A stretch of 64,000 bases of DNA from Paracoccus aestuariivivens (lineage in GTDB: Bacteria > Pseudomonadota > Alphaproteobacteria > Rhodobacterales > Rhodobacteraceae): the NCBI RefSeq assembly GCF_009711225.1, contig NZ_WMIE01000003.1, forward strand, positions 226,217-290,216. The letters are read 5' to 3'. The notes under the pieces were generated by a model. It saw only the letters and a program-made list of their open reading frames with translations. It made no database searches and was not told the DNA's origin. A program made the position numbers and the translations under genes. Shown piece after piece: positions 18,194 to 28,900 of the stretch; position 1 is the stretch's first letter; each line of letters starts with the position of its first letter.

Positions 18194-19300
18194 ATGACCA
18201 TTCAATCGACTGCAGCGGGTGTTGCCGCATTGATCGCGTTGACGGCCTCGGGGGCCGCATCGGCGCAGGATCTGGCCGCGTTGGAAGCGGCAGCCAAGGC
18301 CGAAGGAATGCTGACCACCATCGCGTTGCCCCATGACTGGTGCGGCTATGGCGCGGTGATCGAAGGCTTCAAGAAGAAGTACCCCGAAATTCAGGTCAAC
18401 GAGTTGAACCCCGATGCGGGCTCGGCCGACGAGCTTGAGGCGATCCGCGCCAACAAGGACAACAAGGGTCCGCAGGCCCCCGACGTGATTGACGTTGGCT
18501 TGTCTTTCGGGCCGCAAGCCAAATCCGAGGGGCTGATCCAGCCCTACAAGGTCGCCACGTGGGATTCGATTCCGGCTGATGCCAAGGATGCCGATGGCTA
18601 TTGGTATGGCGATTATTACGGCGTGATGGCTTTCGGCGTGAACACCGATCTGGTGGATAACGCTCCGAAGTCGTGGAAGGATCTGACCAAGCCCGAATAT
18701 GCCAATGCTTTCGCGCTGGCAGGTGATCCGCGCGCCTCGGCGCAGGCGATCATTTCGGTCATGGCAGCGGGTATCGCCAACGGCGGCGAAGCGGGAGAGG
18801 CGTCGGGCCAAAAGGGCATGGAGCTGATGGCCGAGGTGCACAAGGCTGGCAACTTCGTTCCGGTCATCGGCAAATCGGCGACAATCGCTCAAGGTGCGAC
18901 TCCGATCGTCACCGCTTGGGACTATAACCTGCTGTCCTGGCGCGATGGTCTGAACGGCAACCCGCCGGTCGAGGTCATCATCCCCGAGGATGGTGTCGTC
19001 GCGGGCGTCTATGTGCAGGCGATCTCGGCCTATGCGCCGCATCCGAACGCCGCCAAGCTGTGGATGGAGTACCTGTATTCGGATGAAGGTCAGCTTGGCT
19101 GGCTCAAAGGTTACTGCCACCCGATCCGCTTCAACGATCTGGTCAAGGCGGGCAAGGTTCCTCAGGAGCTGCTGGATGCGCTGCCCGAGGCCGCGGCCTA
19201 CGAAAAGGCAATCTTCCCCACGCTTGAACAGCAAGAGGCCAACAAGACCGTTGTGACCGGCGGCTGGGACAGCGTCGTCGGCGCTGCCGTCAAGGAATAA
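18194..19300 (+). CDS. ABC transporter solute-binding protein (iron/spermidine/phosphonate-like family 1)
   Basis: This 368-residue periplasmic binding protein has a clear signal peptide (MTIQSTAAGVAALIALTASGAASA, cleaved before QDL). ATG 18194 was chosen because the upstream GTG extension would bury that signal. The fold segments AAAKAEGMLTTIALPHDWCGYGAVIEGFKKKYPEI, DVIDVGLSFGPQAKSEGLIQPYK and WYGDYYGVMAFGVNTDLV match the AfuA/PotD-like group. It heads an importer of binding protein, two permeases and ATPase. The Fe3+ ligand tyrosine pair typical of FbpA is not evident, so polyamine, phosphonate or another small anion is equally possible. The 135-base leader upstream holds no gene. Confidence 0.87.
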   Translation: MTIQSTAAGVAALIALTASGAASAQDLAALEAAAKAEGMLTTIALPHDWCGYGAVIEGFKKKYPEIQVNELNPDAGSADELEAIRANKDNKGPQAPDVIDVGLSFGPQAKSEGLIQPYKVATWDSIPADAKDADGYWYGDYYGVMAFGVNTDLVDNAPKSWKDLTKPEYANAFALAGDPRASAQAIISVMAAGIANGGEAGEASGQKGMELMAEVHKAGNFVPVIGKSATIAQGATPIVTAWDYNLLSWRDGLNGNPPVEVIIPEDGVVAGVYVQAISAYAPHPNAAKLWMEYLYSDEGQLGWLKGYCHPIRFNDLVKAGKVPQELLDALPEAAAYEKAIFPTLEQQEANKTVVTGGWDSVVGAAVKE

Positions 19301-19307
19301 TGCCAAC

Positions 19308-19335
19308 GACCCCGCCCTGACCGGCGGGGTCTTCC
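19308..19335 (+). terminator. Intra-operon attenuator hairpin after the binding-protein gene
   Basis: A perfect nine-base stem, GACCCCGCC (19308-19316) and GGCGGGGTC (19323-19331), with a six-base loop is followed by TTCC. It sits between the binding-protein gene and the first permease, a common arrangement that lets the binding protein be made in excess of the membrane parts. Confidence 0.7.
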
Positions 19336-19351
19336 TTCTGACGGGGCAGAG

Positions 19352-20200
19352 ATGAGCAGATTTGGCTGGAACTGGCTGGGCGTTGTGCCCTTTTTCGCGT
19401 TTGCCGCGCTGTTTCTGATGCTGCCGACGATGAACATCGTCATTGGCGCATTCCAGAACCCCGAGGGCCATTTCACTTTGGCAAATCTTGCCGGTCTGTC
19501 CTCGCCGCGGATCGTGAGCAGCTTTGCGATCTCGATCAAGATTTCGCTGGCCTCGGCAATCCTTGGTTGTCTGATCGGCTTTGCCATCGCGGCGGCGGTG
19601 GTCATGGGCGGGTTGCCGGGCTGGGTGCGCGGCCCGCTGATGACCTTTTCGGGCGTGGCCTCGAACTTTGCCGGAGTGCCACTGGCTTTCGCCTTTATCG
19701 CGACATTGGGCAGGGTCGGGCTGGTGACGATGCTGCTGCGGCAGTGGTTCGGCATCAATATCTACGCGATGGGCTTCAATCTGCTCAGCTTCTGGGGGCT
19801 GACGCTGACCTATCTGTTTTTCCAGATCCCGCTGATGATCCTGATCATCACCCCCGCGCTGGAGGGGCTCAAGCGCGAATGGCGCGAGGCCGCAGAGGTA
19901 TTGGGCGCCAGCACGGGGCAATACTGGCGCATGGTCGCGCTGCCGATCCTGTTCCCGTCGCTGCTGGGGACATTCGCATTGCTCTTTGCCAATAGCTTCG
20001 GTGCGGTGGCCACGGCCTATGCGCTGACCGGATCGTCGCTGTCGATTGTGCCGATTATGCTGTTCGCCCAGATCCGGGGCGATGTGCTGCAAGACCCACA
20101 TCTGGGTTACGCCATGGCCTTCGGCATGATCGTCATCACCGGATTGGCCAATCTTGCCTATGTCATCATGCGCAGCCGCGCCGAAAGATGGATGCGATGA
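19352..20200 (+). CDS. ABC transporter permease, first subunit
   Basis: This 282-residue inner-membrane permease shows six hydrophobic helices and the cytoplasmic EAA loop (LEGLKREWREAAEVLGASTGQYWRMVALPILFPSLLG), which couples to the ATPase. It pairs with the next permease to form the channel of the importer headed by the binding protein at 18194. Its stop codon overlaps the next start (ATGA at 20197-20200), giving translational coupling. The start follows GGGGCAGAG. Substrate is shared with the operon and remains undetermined. Confidence 0.9.
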   Translation: MSRFGWNWLGVVPFFAFAALFLMLPTMNIVIGAFQNPEGHFTLANLAGLSSPRIVSSFAISIKISLASAILGCLIGFAIAAAVVMGGLPGWVRGPLMTFSGVASNFAGVPLAFAFIATLGRVGLVTMLLRQWFGINIYAMGFNLLSFWGLTLTYLFFQIPLMILIITPALEGLKREWREAAEVLGASTGQYWRMVALPILFPSLLGTFALLFANSFGAVATAYALTGSSLSIVPIMLFAQIRGDVLQDPHLGYAMAFGMIVITGLANLAYVIMRSRAERWMR

Positions 20201-20979
20201 GAAAGTTCTGGTCTTGGGGCGCGATCATTATCGGCGCGCTGTATTTCCTGCTGCCATTGATCGGGACGCTGGAGTTCTCGCTGCGGATGCGGCGGGGAGA
20301 ATACTCGCTGGACGCCTACCGCTCGGTTCTGGCTGACCCGAATTTCCGCGCGACCTTCGGTTATTCGGTGGGGATGGCTCTGGCGACGATTGTGCTTGGC
20401 GTGCTGATCGTCGTGCCGACGGCCTATTGGGTACGCCTGCGGCTGCCGCGCTTGCGTCCGGTGATCGAGTTCATCACCCTGTTGCCCTTGGTCATTCCCG
20501 CAATAGTGGTCGTGTTCGGCTATATCCGGCTGTATAACACATCGTCGATCTTGCCGCTGACCGGCACGGCTTCGGGCACGAACCTGCTGCTTCTGTGTGG
20601 CTATGCGACCTTGGCGCTGCCTTACATGTATCGCGCCGTCGATACCGGCCTGTCGACCTTGGACGTCCGGACCCTGACCGAGGCGGCGCAGTCGCTTGGG
20701 GCGGGATGGGTCCGTATCATCGGCAATCTGATCCTGCCCAATGTGCTGGGCGCGGTGATGTCGGGGGCTTTCCTGTCCTTTGCCATCGTGATCGGCGAAT
20801 TCACGATGGCCGCGCTGCTGAACCGTCCGGCGTTTGGTCCCTATATGCAGCTTCTGGGTGCGAACCGTGCCTATGAGCCCGCCGCTCTGGCCGTCATTGC
20901 CTTTGCTGCCACTTGGGGCTGCATGGGGCTGATGCAACTGATTTCCCGCATCGCGGGCGTACGAAAGACCGCGAAATGA
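20197..20979 (+). CDS. ABC transporter permease, second subunit
   Basis: This 260-residue permease contains six transmembrane segments and the EAA loop LTEAAQSLGAGWVRIIGNLILPNVLG. The start at ATG 20197 overlaps the preceding stop in an ATGA; an ATG three codons earlier (20188) is a possible alternative. The downstream ATPase start overlaps its stop in the same manner (20976-20979). It is of the PotC/ThiP-like class that partners with COG1840-type binding proteins. Confidence 0.9.
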   Translation: MRKFWSWGAIIIGALYFLLPLIGTLEFSLRMRRGEYSLDAYRSVLADPNFRATFGYSVGMALATIVLGVLIVVPTAYWVRLRLPRLRPVIEFITLLPLVIPAIVVVFGYIRLYNTSSILPLTGTASGTNLLLLCGYATLALPYMYRAVDTGLSTLDVRTLTEAAQSLGAGWVRIIGNLILPNVLGAVMSGAFLSFAIVIGEFTMAALLNRPAFGPYMQLLGANRAYEPAALAVIAFAATWGCMGLMQLISRIAGVRKTAK

Positions 20980-22016
20980 GCTTTCTTGTTCTCGACCACC
21001 TGCAGAAATCCTTTGGTACGACCAAAGTGGTCCATGATTTCAACCTGCATATCGAAAAAGGAGAGTTCATTTCGTTCCTTGGCCCTTCTGGTTGCGGCAA
21101 GACCACGGTTCTGCGCATGGTTGCGGGGTTCGAGAGCCCCAGCGAAGGGCGGATCGTTATCGACGGGCAGGACGTTACCGGATTACGCCCCAACCAGCGC
21201 CAGATCGGCATGGTGTTTCAGGCTTATGCGCTGTTCCCGAACCTGACCGTGGCCGAGAATGTCGGCTTCGGTCTGAAAGTCGCTGGCGTACCAAGGTCCG
21301 AGCGTTCGGGGCGCGTGACGGAAATGCTTGAACTGATCGGCCTGCCCGATCTGGGCCAGCGTTACCCGTGGCAGCTTTCGGGCGGTCAGCAGCAGCGCGT
21401 CGCGCTGGCCCGTGCCTTGGCCCCGCGTCCTCGGGTGCTTCTGCTGGACGAACCGTTGTCTGCGCTGGATGCCAAGATCCGTGTCAGCCTGCGCAACCAG
21501 ATCCGCGAGATCCAGCGCCAGTTGGGCATCACCACGATCTTTGTAACCCATGATCAGGAAGAGGCGCTGTCGATCTCGGACCGTATCGTCGTGATGCATC
21601 GCGGAGTCGCCGACCAGACGGGCACGCCACGCCAGATCTATAACCAACCCGCAACCGACTTCGTGGCGGGCTTTGTCGGCACGCTGAACCGTTTCGAATC
21701 CGAGGTGCTGGACGCGGCCTCGGGGCGGGTGCGGGTCGCCGGAACCGAATTCAGCCTGAACCGTCCGCTGCAATCGGGGAAGGTAACCTTGGCGGCGCGT
21801 CCCGAGGGGCTGACGCTTGCCGATCACGGTATCGCTGCGGAAGTGGTCGGGGCCGAGTTTCTGGGTTCGGTCCAGCGGGTTCGGGCGCGGGTGGACGGGT
21901 CAGAGATCGTTCTCGACCGCTTCAATGCGCCCTCGGTGGCGCTGCCAGAGGCAGGCGAGATCATCCATATCTCGCCCGAAGGTTCGAATTGGCTGGTTCT
22001 GGCGACGGACGCCTAG
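20976..22016 (+). CDS. ABC transporter ATP-binding protein (PotA/FbpC-like)
   Basis: The 346-residue ATPase energises the importer. Walker A is GPSGCGKTT (residues 36-44), followed by the Q-loop in MVFQAYALFPNLTVAENVGFGL, signature LSGGQQQR, Walker B LLLDEPLSALD and the switch His in FVTHDQEEALSISDR. Residues 230-346 form a TOBE-like C-terminal regulatory domain (EVLDAASGRVRVAGTEF and VTLAARPEGLTL). The ATGA overlap with the upstream permease shows coupling. Its TAG stop shares the bases CTAG (22013-22016) with the stop of the convergent glycosyltransferase gene. Confidence 0.92.
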   Translation: MSFLVLDHLQKSFGTTKVVHDFNLHIEKGEFISFLGPSGCGKTTVLRMVAGFESPSEGRIVIDGQDVTGLRPNQRQIGMVFQAYALFPNLTVAENVGFGLKVAGVPRSERSGRVTEMLELIGLPDLGQRYPWQLSGGQQQRVALARALAPRPRVLLLDEPLSALDAKIRVSLRNQIREIQRQLGITTIFVTHDQEEALSISDRIVVMHRGVADQTGTPRQIYNQPATDFVAGFVGTLNRFESEVLDAASGRVRVAGTEFSLNRPLQSGKVTLAARPEGLTLADHGIAAEVVGAEFLGSVQRVRARVDGSEIVLDRFNAPSVALPEAGEIIHISPEGSNWLVLATDA

Positions 22017-22768
22017 CGGATACGTTGCCGGATCGCTGCGGCGGCATGGCCGGGCAGTATCGCGAAGCCTTTCGCATAGCGCATCGCCAGCCGCTTTGGA
22101 TTGGACAGCATGCGCCAGATCCATTCGATCTTCATCCGCCGCATCGCGACCGGAGCGCGGCGTTGATGCCCCGACAGGAAATCCAGCCCCGCACCGATCG
22201 AGGCGAAGCCGACATTCCCGAGCGCATCGCGGGCGCGGATGGCGAACAGTTCCTGCCGAGGCGCGCCAAGGGCCAGAAAGCACAGCCGCGCCCCTGACTG
22301 GCGGATGCTTTCGATGATCGCAGCCGCTTCGTCCCCGTTCGGATCAAAGGGAAAGCCCGGCGCATGACACAAGGCAATTCTCAGGCCCGGAACCTGCGCT
22401 TGCATCGCCTTTGCCGCCAGCGCCAAGGATTCCTCGCTGCTGCCGATCAGGGCAATCGGCATCCCTTCGGATGCAGCCAGTTGCGCCAAGGGAAGGACCA
22501 GATCCGAGCCAGCCGCCAGATTGACCGGTTTTCCCGCCAGCCGCGACAGCCACACGATCGGATTGCCATCGGCACAGACCAGATCATGTGCGGCATAGGC
22601 CTGACGGAAGGAAACATCCTCTCCAAGCCGTTGCAGGTGATCGACATTGATCGTGGCCAGTGCAAACCCCGATCCCGAGGACAGCCGACGGCGTACTTCG
22701 CCCAGAACCGATGCGGAATCGGGGCAATTGACCCGGACAGGATTTGCTTCGGGAAAGCTGAATTGCAT
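22013..22768 (-). CDS. WecG/TagA/CpsF-family glycosyltransferase (GT26)
   Basis: Enzymes of this family transfer N-acetylmannosaminuronate, N-acetylmannosamine or glucose-type sugars to undecaprenyl-linked acceptors at the inner face of the membrane. Family landmarks are FALATINVDHLQRLG, the DLVCADGNPIVWLSR catalytic region, IALIGSSEESLALAA, LCFLALGAPRQELFAIRARD and IGAGLDFLSGHQRRAPVAMRRMKIEWIWRM. The ATG at 22768 gives 251 residues; a TTG ten codons upstream is less likely. It diverges from the PKS operon across a 223-base control region and converges with the ABC ATPase. The location suggests a role in the exopolysaccharide of the following block. Confidence 0.9.
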   Translation of the reverse strand: MQFSFPEANPVRVNCPDSASVLGEVRRRLSSGSGFALATINVDHLQRLGEDVSFRQAYAAHDLVCADGNPIVWLSRLAGKPVNLAAGSDLVLPLAQLAASEGMPIALIGSSEESLALAAKAMQAQVPGLRIALCHAPGFPFDPNGDEAAAIIESIRQSGARLCFLALGAPRQELFAIRARDALGNVGFASIGAGLDFLSGHQRRAPVAMRRMKIEWIWRMLSNPKRLAMRYAKGFAILPGHAAAAIRQRIR

Positions 22769-22822
22769 GCGAGAGCCCTGCCGCAAGGATTTCTCCAATA
22801 TCCATCCATGCTATCGGTTTCC

Positions 22823-22834
22823 GGACAAGTGTCC
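22823..22834. promoter_or_regulatory. Perfect dyad in the PKS / WecG-like divergent region, possible operator
   Basis: GGACA-AG-TGTCC is a perfect inverted repeat lying between two divergent genes. The outer bases extend it imperfectly: GTTT occurs before the left arm (with CC inserted) and AAAC after the right. It lies 55 bases upstream of the WecG-like start codon and 157 bases before the PKS start, a fitting place for a regulator shared by both. No regulator gene is adjacent, so this is only a candidate. Confidence 0.3.
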
Positions 22835-22991
22835 AAACGGCGCGTCTGGATCGATTCTGCCGAAAAAGCTAGGGGTCAAAGTTGTTTTAACATTTGGTGG
22901 ATCGGCTAGAGTTGGGTATGCCGAATACGCGCACCAGTTGTTTTGTGTTTCTCGCTCAGAAGGGCGAATTGTAATTGAAAGAGGGATGTTG

Positions 22992-25900
22992 ATGGCCTTC
23001 GTTCAAACGCCGGTGTCCGAAAGTGACATCGCTATTGTCGGTATGGCAGCGCAATTGCCGGGAGCGGCAAATGTCTTGGAATACTGGGATAATTTGTGCC
23101 GTGGCGTGGAATCGATCCAGCCTGTGCCGCAAGCCGATCTGATATCGCGAGGGGAAGCGCGCTCCCGGCTTTCCGATCCGCATTATGTGCCGTCGGCAGC
23201 AATTCTGGACCAGTTCGACGAGTTCGATGCCGAGTTCTTTGGGCTTTCGCCCAAAGAGGCCGCGATCATGGACCCGCAGCATCGCAAGTTTATGGAAACC
23301 TGCTGGCACGCGCTGGAAGACGCGGCCCATATGCCCGAAAACTTCAAACGTCCGATCGGCGTCTGGGCCGGTTGCGGCATGGGCAGTTATTTTTACTGGA
23401 ACGTCTGCTCGAACCGCGATCTGGTCGACGGGGTCGGACATTTCCTGTTGCGCCATACTGGTAACGACAAGGATTTTCTTTCCACTCGCGTCAGCCATGT
23501 CTTTGACCTGACCGGCCCCAGCATCAACGTGCAGACCGCGTGCTCGACCTCGCTGGTGGCGATCCACATGGCGTGCCAGTCCTTGCAGTCGGGTGAATGC
23601 GACATGGCGCTGGCGGGCGGCGTCACCATCGAGATGCCGCATGGTCTGGGCTATCTGTACAAGGAAAACGAGATCCTTTCGCCGGACGGTCATTGCCACG
23701 CCTTTGACCACCGTGCGCAGGGCACGGTCTTTGGCAGCGGTGCCGCCGTGGTGGTTCTGCGTCGGCTCAAGGATGCGATTGCCGATGGCGATCATATCTG
23801 GGCGGTCATCAAGGGCTCGGCGATCAACAATGACGGCGCGGCCAAGGCGGGCTATCTGGCCCCAAGCGTCGAAGGGCAGGCTCAGGCCATCGCCGAGGCG
23901 CTGGTGATGTCGGGCGTCAGTTCGGACTCGATCGGCTATGTCGAATGCCACGGCACGGGCACGGCTTTGGGCGATCCGATCGAGGTTGCGGCCTTGAACC
24001 AAGCCTATGCGCGGGTTTCCGAGGGTGCACGGCAAGGGCCGTGCCGGATCGGCTCGGTCAAGACGAATATCGGCCATCTGGACACCGCGGCAGGCGGCGC
24101 GGGTTTGATCAAATCGGCCTTGGCGGTGCATCACGGACGTATTCCGGCGAGCCTTGGTTACGAAGCACCAAACCCCGCAATAGACTTTGCGGGTGGCCCG
24201 TTTCAGGTCAACGACCGGCTGGCCGACTGGCCCATTGCGGGACAGCGGCGGGCGGGGGTGAACTCGTTGGGGGTAGGGGGAACGAATGCCCATGCCATTC
24301 TTGAACAGCCTCCGGAGCTTCCTGCCAGTGACGAATCCGATTGGCCGTTCCAGATCATCGCCGTCTCGGGGCGCAGCAAAGCGGCGCTCGATGCCAATAG
24401 CGCCGCGCTGGCAGCTTGGTTGCGGGCCAATCCCGACGTCAATTTGGCGGATCTGTCCTTTACCTTGACACAGGGGCGGCGGCAGTTCGCCCGACGTCGG
24501 GTGCTGATCGCGCATGACTCTGCTCAGGCGGCGGACCTGCTTGAAAACCCCGATCCGCGTCTGGTCTTTGACCAGCAACCGGTTGCCGACGGGGCGGAGG
24601 CGGTCTTCATGCTGCCGGGCGGAGGCGCGCAATATGCGGGGATGGCGCGGGGCCTGTACCAGACCGAGCCGGTTTTCCGCGAATGGATGGATCGCGGCCT
24701 GGATCACATGGCGCAGGCGCATGCTGTGGACCTGCGCGCATTGTGGCTTCCCGAACCGGGGGCCGAGGCCAATGCGGACAGGTTGCTGCTTCAACCCTCG
24801 CTTCAATTGCCGCTTTTGATGATCACCGAATATGCGCTGGCGCAGCTTTGGATCGGTTGGGGCGTGCGTCCCTCGGCGCTGATCGGGCATTCGATGGGCG
24901 AGAATACGGCGGCCTGCATTGCCGGAGTGATGTCATTCGAGGATTGCATCGGTCTGGTGCGCTTGCGTGGCCTGCTGTTTGATCGCGTTCCGGCGGGCGG
25001 GATGCTGTCCGTCCCGCTTGAGCCGCAGGATTTCCGATCGGAAATGGAGGTGCTGGGGCTTGATCTCGCCGCCGTCAATGGAGCCAGCCTTTCGGTCGTC
25101 TCGGGACCGGATGCGGCGCTTGACCGATTTGCTGCGAAGATGGCTGCGCGTGACGTCGAATGCCAGCGCATTGCGATCTCGATCGCGGCACATTCGCGGA
25201 TGCTCGATGGCATTCTGGACGAGTTCCGTGGCTACCTCGCCTCGATCAGGCTGATTCCGCCTCAGATCCCGATCATCTCGAACCGAAGTGGCGTGCCTTT
25301 AACCGCGGCCGAGGCCACCAGTCCCGATTACTGGGTCCAGCATCTGCGTGGAACGGTGCGGTTTGCCGACGGAATCGGCTATCTGGCTCAGGATTCGGAG
25401 CGGATATTCCTTGAGGTCGGGCCGGGACGTGCCATGCAGGCGATGGCCAAGGCACATCCGGCGGTCAGCGCCAATCAGGTCATCACGACGCTGCGCCACA
25501 AGGACCACGCAACCGATGACGATGCCTATTTCATGGCGGCGCTGGCTCGGTTCTGGGCCTGTGGCGGGGTTTTCGATTGGGATCAGATCTGGGGCGAAGC
25601 GCGCCGCCAGCGGTTGTCACTGCCGGGCTACATGTTCCAACGGAAGCGTTACTTCATCGAACGTGCTGCTGCCGTGGCCGAAACGCGGAATGAACTGGGA
25701 CGGATAGTCGAGCCCGCAGAATGGGGCTGGCGTCCGGCATGGAAGTTGGCGTCACCTGCGCTGGAATTCGGGCCAGATGGGCCAGTTGCAGCCGGCGTTT
25801 ACGATTGGCTGATCTTCGTTGATGAGTTGGGCTTGGGCGACCGGCTGGCCGATTTGCTGCGCGCACGCGGTCAAAGGGTCGCGACGGTCCATATCGCCGA

Positions 25901-28900
25901 CACTTTCGCGACCAAGGGCGAGGGGCGGTTCACTCTGCCGGTCGAGGCCGACCGCGAAGGCTATGAAATACTGCTTGCGGGTCTGGTGGCGCAGGATCGC
26001 GCGCCCCAGCGTATCCTGCATCTGTGGTCGGTGACGCAGGGGGCACGGTTCCGGCCCGGATCGAGCCTGTTGAACAGCCAGCTTGAACGCGGTTACTTCG
26101 GCCTTCTGCATCTGGCGCAGGCCATTGGCGCGGAACTGCCGGACAGGCCGCTGGACCTGATTGCGATCTGCAACGATGCGCTGACGGTCGCAAATGAAGC
26201 GGCAACCGTGCCGGAAAAGGCGACGGCTGCGGGGCCGATCCGCGTGCTGCCGCATGAGATGCCGAGTGTCACGGCGCGTCTGGTCGATATCCGGCTTCCG
26301 GAAGGGCGCGGCGGGATTGATCCGGTCGCGGCGATGCTGCTTGAAGAAGTGCTGGCCCCCTCGACCGCCGCCATTGCCGCTTGGCGCGACGGTCGCCGGT
26401 TCGAGCAATCGCTGGAACGCGTCGCGCTTGAAGCTGATGGAATGGCGGGGATTCCCGAAGGCGCGGTTTGCCTGATCACCGGTGGCTTCGGCGGCATCGG
26501 GCAGGCGATTGCGCGCGAACTTGCCGGTCGGGGTGGCGCGAAGCTTGCGCTGACGACGCGGGGCAAGGCGGATTCCGCTGCGGTCATCGCGGCGCTGCAC
26601 CAGTTGCAGGCGCTGGGCGCCGAGGTCATCGCCGTTCGGGCGGATGTGACCAGCCCTGACGAGATGGCGCGAGCCATTGCTGAGACTCGAACCCGGTTCG
26701 GTCAGTTGGATGTGGTGCTACATGCGGCGGGTATCGTGCGCGACAGCCTGATCGCGGCCAAGACCGATGATGATAGCTGGGATGTTCTGGCCCCGAAACT
26801 ACTGGGCACCCGCGCGTTGATCGAGGCGCTCGCCACGGAACCGGTCGGAATGACGGTGTTGTTCGCCTCGACCTCGGCGGTGATCGCGCCAGCGGGGCAG
26901 GCCGATTACGTCGCGGCGAACGAATACCTGAATGCGGTCGCGCGCTCTGCCCCGAAGGGATTGGGGCGGGTGGTCGCGGTTAATTGGGGGGTATGGGCCG
27001 ATACCGGCATGGCGGCGCGGGCTTTGGGGGTCGAGCGCGCGGGTCCGTCTGTCGCGCCGGTTGGTCGCCCTTTGTTGTCGCAGTCCATGCCATTGCCCGG
27101 CGGTCGCGAGTTCAGGACCGCTCTTTCGACCGATGACTGGATCATTGGCGGCCATAGGACGGCATCGGGCCAAGCACTGATGCCCGGTACCGGCTGGATC
27201 GAGCTGATCGCCGAAGCGGCGGTCGAGGCGGGACTTCGGCTGCCGCTCGCGATCCGTGAACTCGAATTCCAGCGCCCCTTGCTGGTGACCGATCAAGCCA
27301 TGGTCACGACGCGGGTCGAGCCTTCGGGCGATGATTTCAGAGTGCTTGTCCTTGACGATCCTCAGGGTGAGCCGAACGTGACCGCGCTGGTTTCCGCGCT
27401 GGGTGGTGTCGTGCCAGCGCCTTTGGTTACGTCCGGCGCGTGGGATCAGGACGGGCAGGGCGCGGCGCTGGACTCGGCACAGGAACCTAGGATGAATTTC
27501 GGCCCACGTTGGAAGGTGCTGCGTCGTATGCGCCAGTCCGGCGATCATGGCGTCGCGCAGCTTTCGCTGGAGCCGCAATTCGCCAATGAGCCCGAACAGG
27601 GCTGGCTGACCCATCCGGCGCTGCTGGACATCGCGACCGGCTGGGCCATGGGGCTGATCCGTGGCTGGAGTTCCGATCACCTTTGGGTGCCGATGGGCTA
27701 TGGTGCGATCGAGATCTACAAGCCATTGCCAGCACAGGTGACCAGCCTTGTGCGCAATGCTGCCGAGAACAGCGACGCGCAGGGGATCGCGCAATTCGAC
27801 ATCACCCTCGCCGCTATGGACGGGACGGTTTGTCTGGAAATTCGCGGGTTCTCGTTGCGGAAGATGGTCGCCGCGATTTCGGCCACACCACGCAACCGGA
27901 CCCAGCCCGCACGCAGTCTGTCTCCCGCCGAGCGGCGTCTTCAGCATAATATCAGTCAGGGCATTCCTGCCGCCATCGGTCCGCAAATGCTGTCTAGGGC
28001 GATTTCGACGGGTCTGTCGCAGGTCTTTGTGTCCTCGCTGGACCTGCCTGCATTGATCGCCGAAGCCAGCGTGACCGAAAGCGCGGCTCCGGCTGAGGGC
28101 GGGTTCGAACGGCCCGATCTTGATGGCGATTTCATCGCCCCTACCGCTGGCACCCAGACCGATCTGGCCGCGATCTGGTCCGAACTTCTCGGGATCGCGC
28201 AGATCGGGGCGGCGGACAGCTTCTTCGATCTTGGCGGGCATTCCTTGATCGCGGTGCGGCTGTTCGGTCAGGTGCGCAAGAAATTTGGCGTGGATCTGCC
28301 GATATCGACCCTGTTCGAGGCTCCGACGATCTCCGAACTGGCCAATCTGATCGAGGAACGCACTGGTCCGCGCGAGGTCGCCAGCAACAATGTGCATGCC
28401 TTGGTCTCGACGGATCGGGTCAAACGGCGCTTCGTGGTGGATATGGGCGGTCGCGGCGACGGAACGCCGTTCTTCATCGTTGCGGGCATGTTCGGCAATG
28501 TGATGAACCTGCGCCAACTTGCCCAGCGTCTTGGCGTCGATCGCCGTTTCTACGGTCTGCAAGCGCGGGGGTTGCTTGGCGATGATAAGCCGCATGACAG
28601 CTTCGCGGAAGCGGCCCGCGATTACATCGCCGAACTGCGCGAGATCCAGCCCGAGGGGCCATATCTGATCGGTGGTTTCTCGGGTGGTGGGCTGACGGCC
28701 TATGAGATGGCGCGGCAATTGCGTGCGTCCGGACAAGAGGTCGCGATGCTGGTCATGCTCGATACGCCCTTGCCGCTGCGCGAGCCGGTCAGCCGCAAGG
28801 ACCGGCTGATGATCCGCTACCGCGAACTTGGCGAAGGCGGCCCCGGTTTTGCGGCCAAATGGCTGCGCGACCGTGTGGCTTACGAGGTCTTCCGCCGTCG

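Noticed and set aside
18170..20101. 643-codon open frame antisense to the ABC importer genes
   Set aside because: It crosses a gene boundary and an attenuator on the other strand, and its composition is that of a shadow frame.
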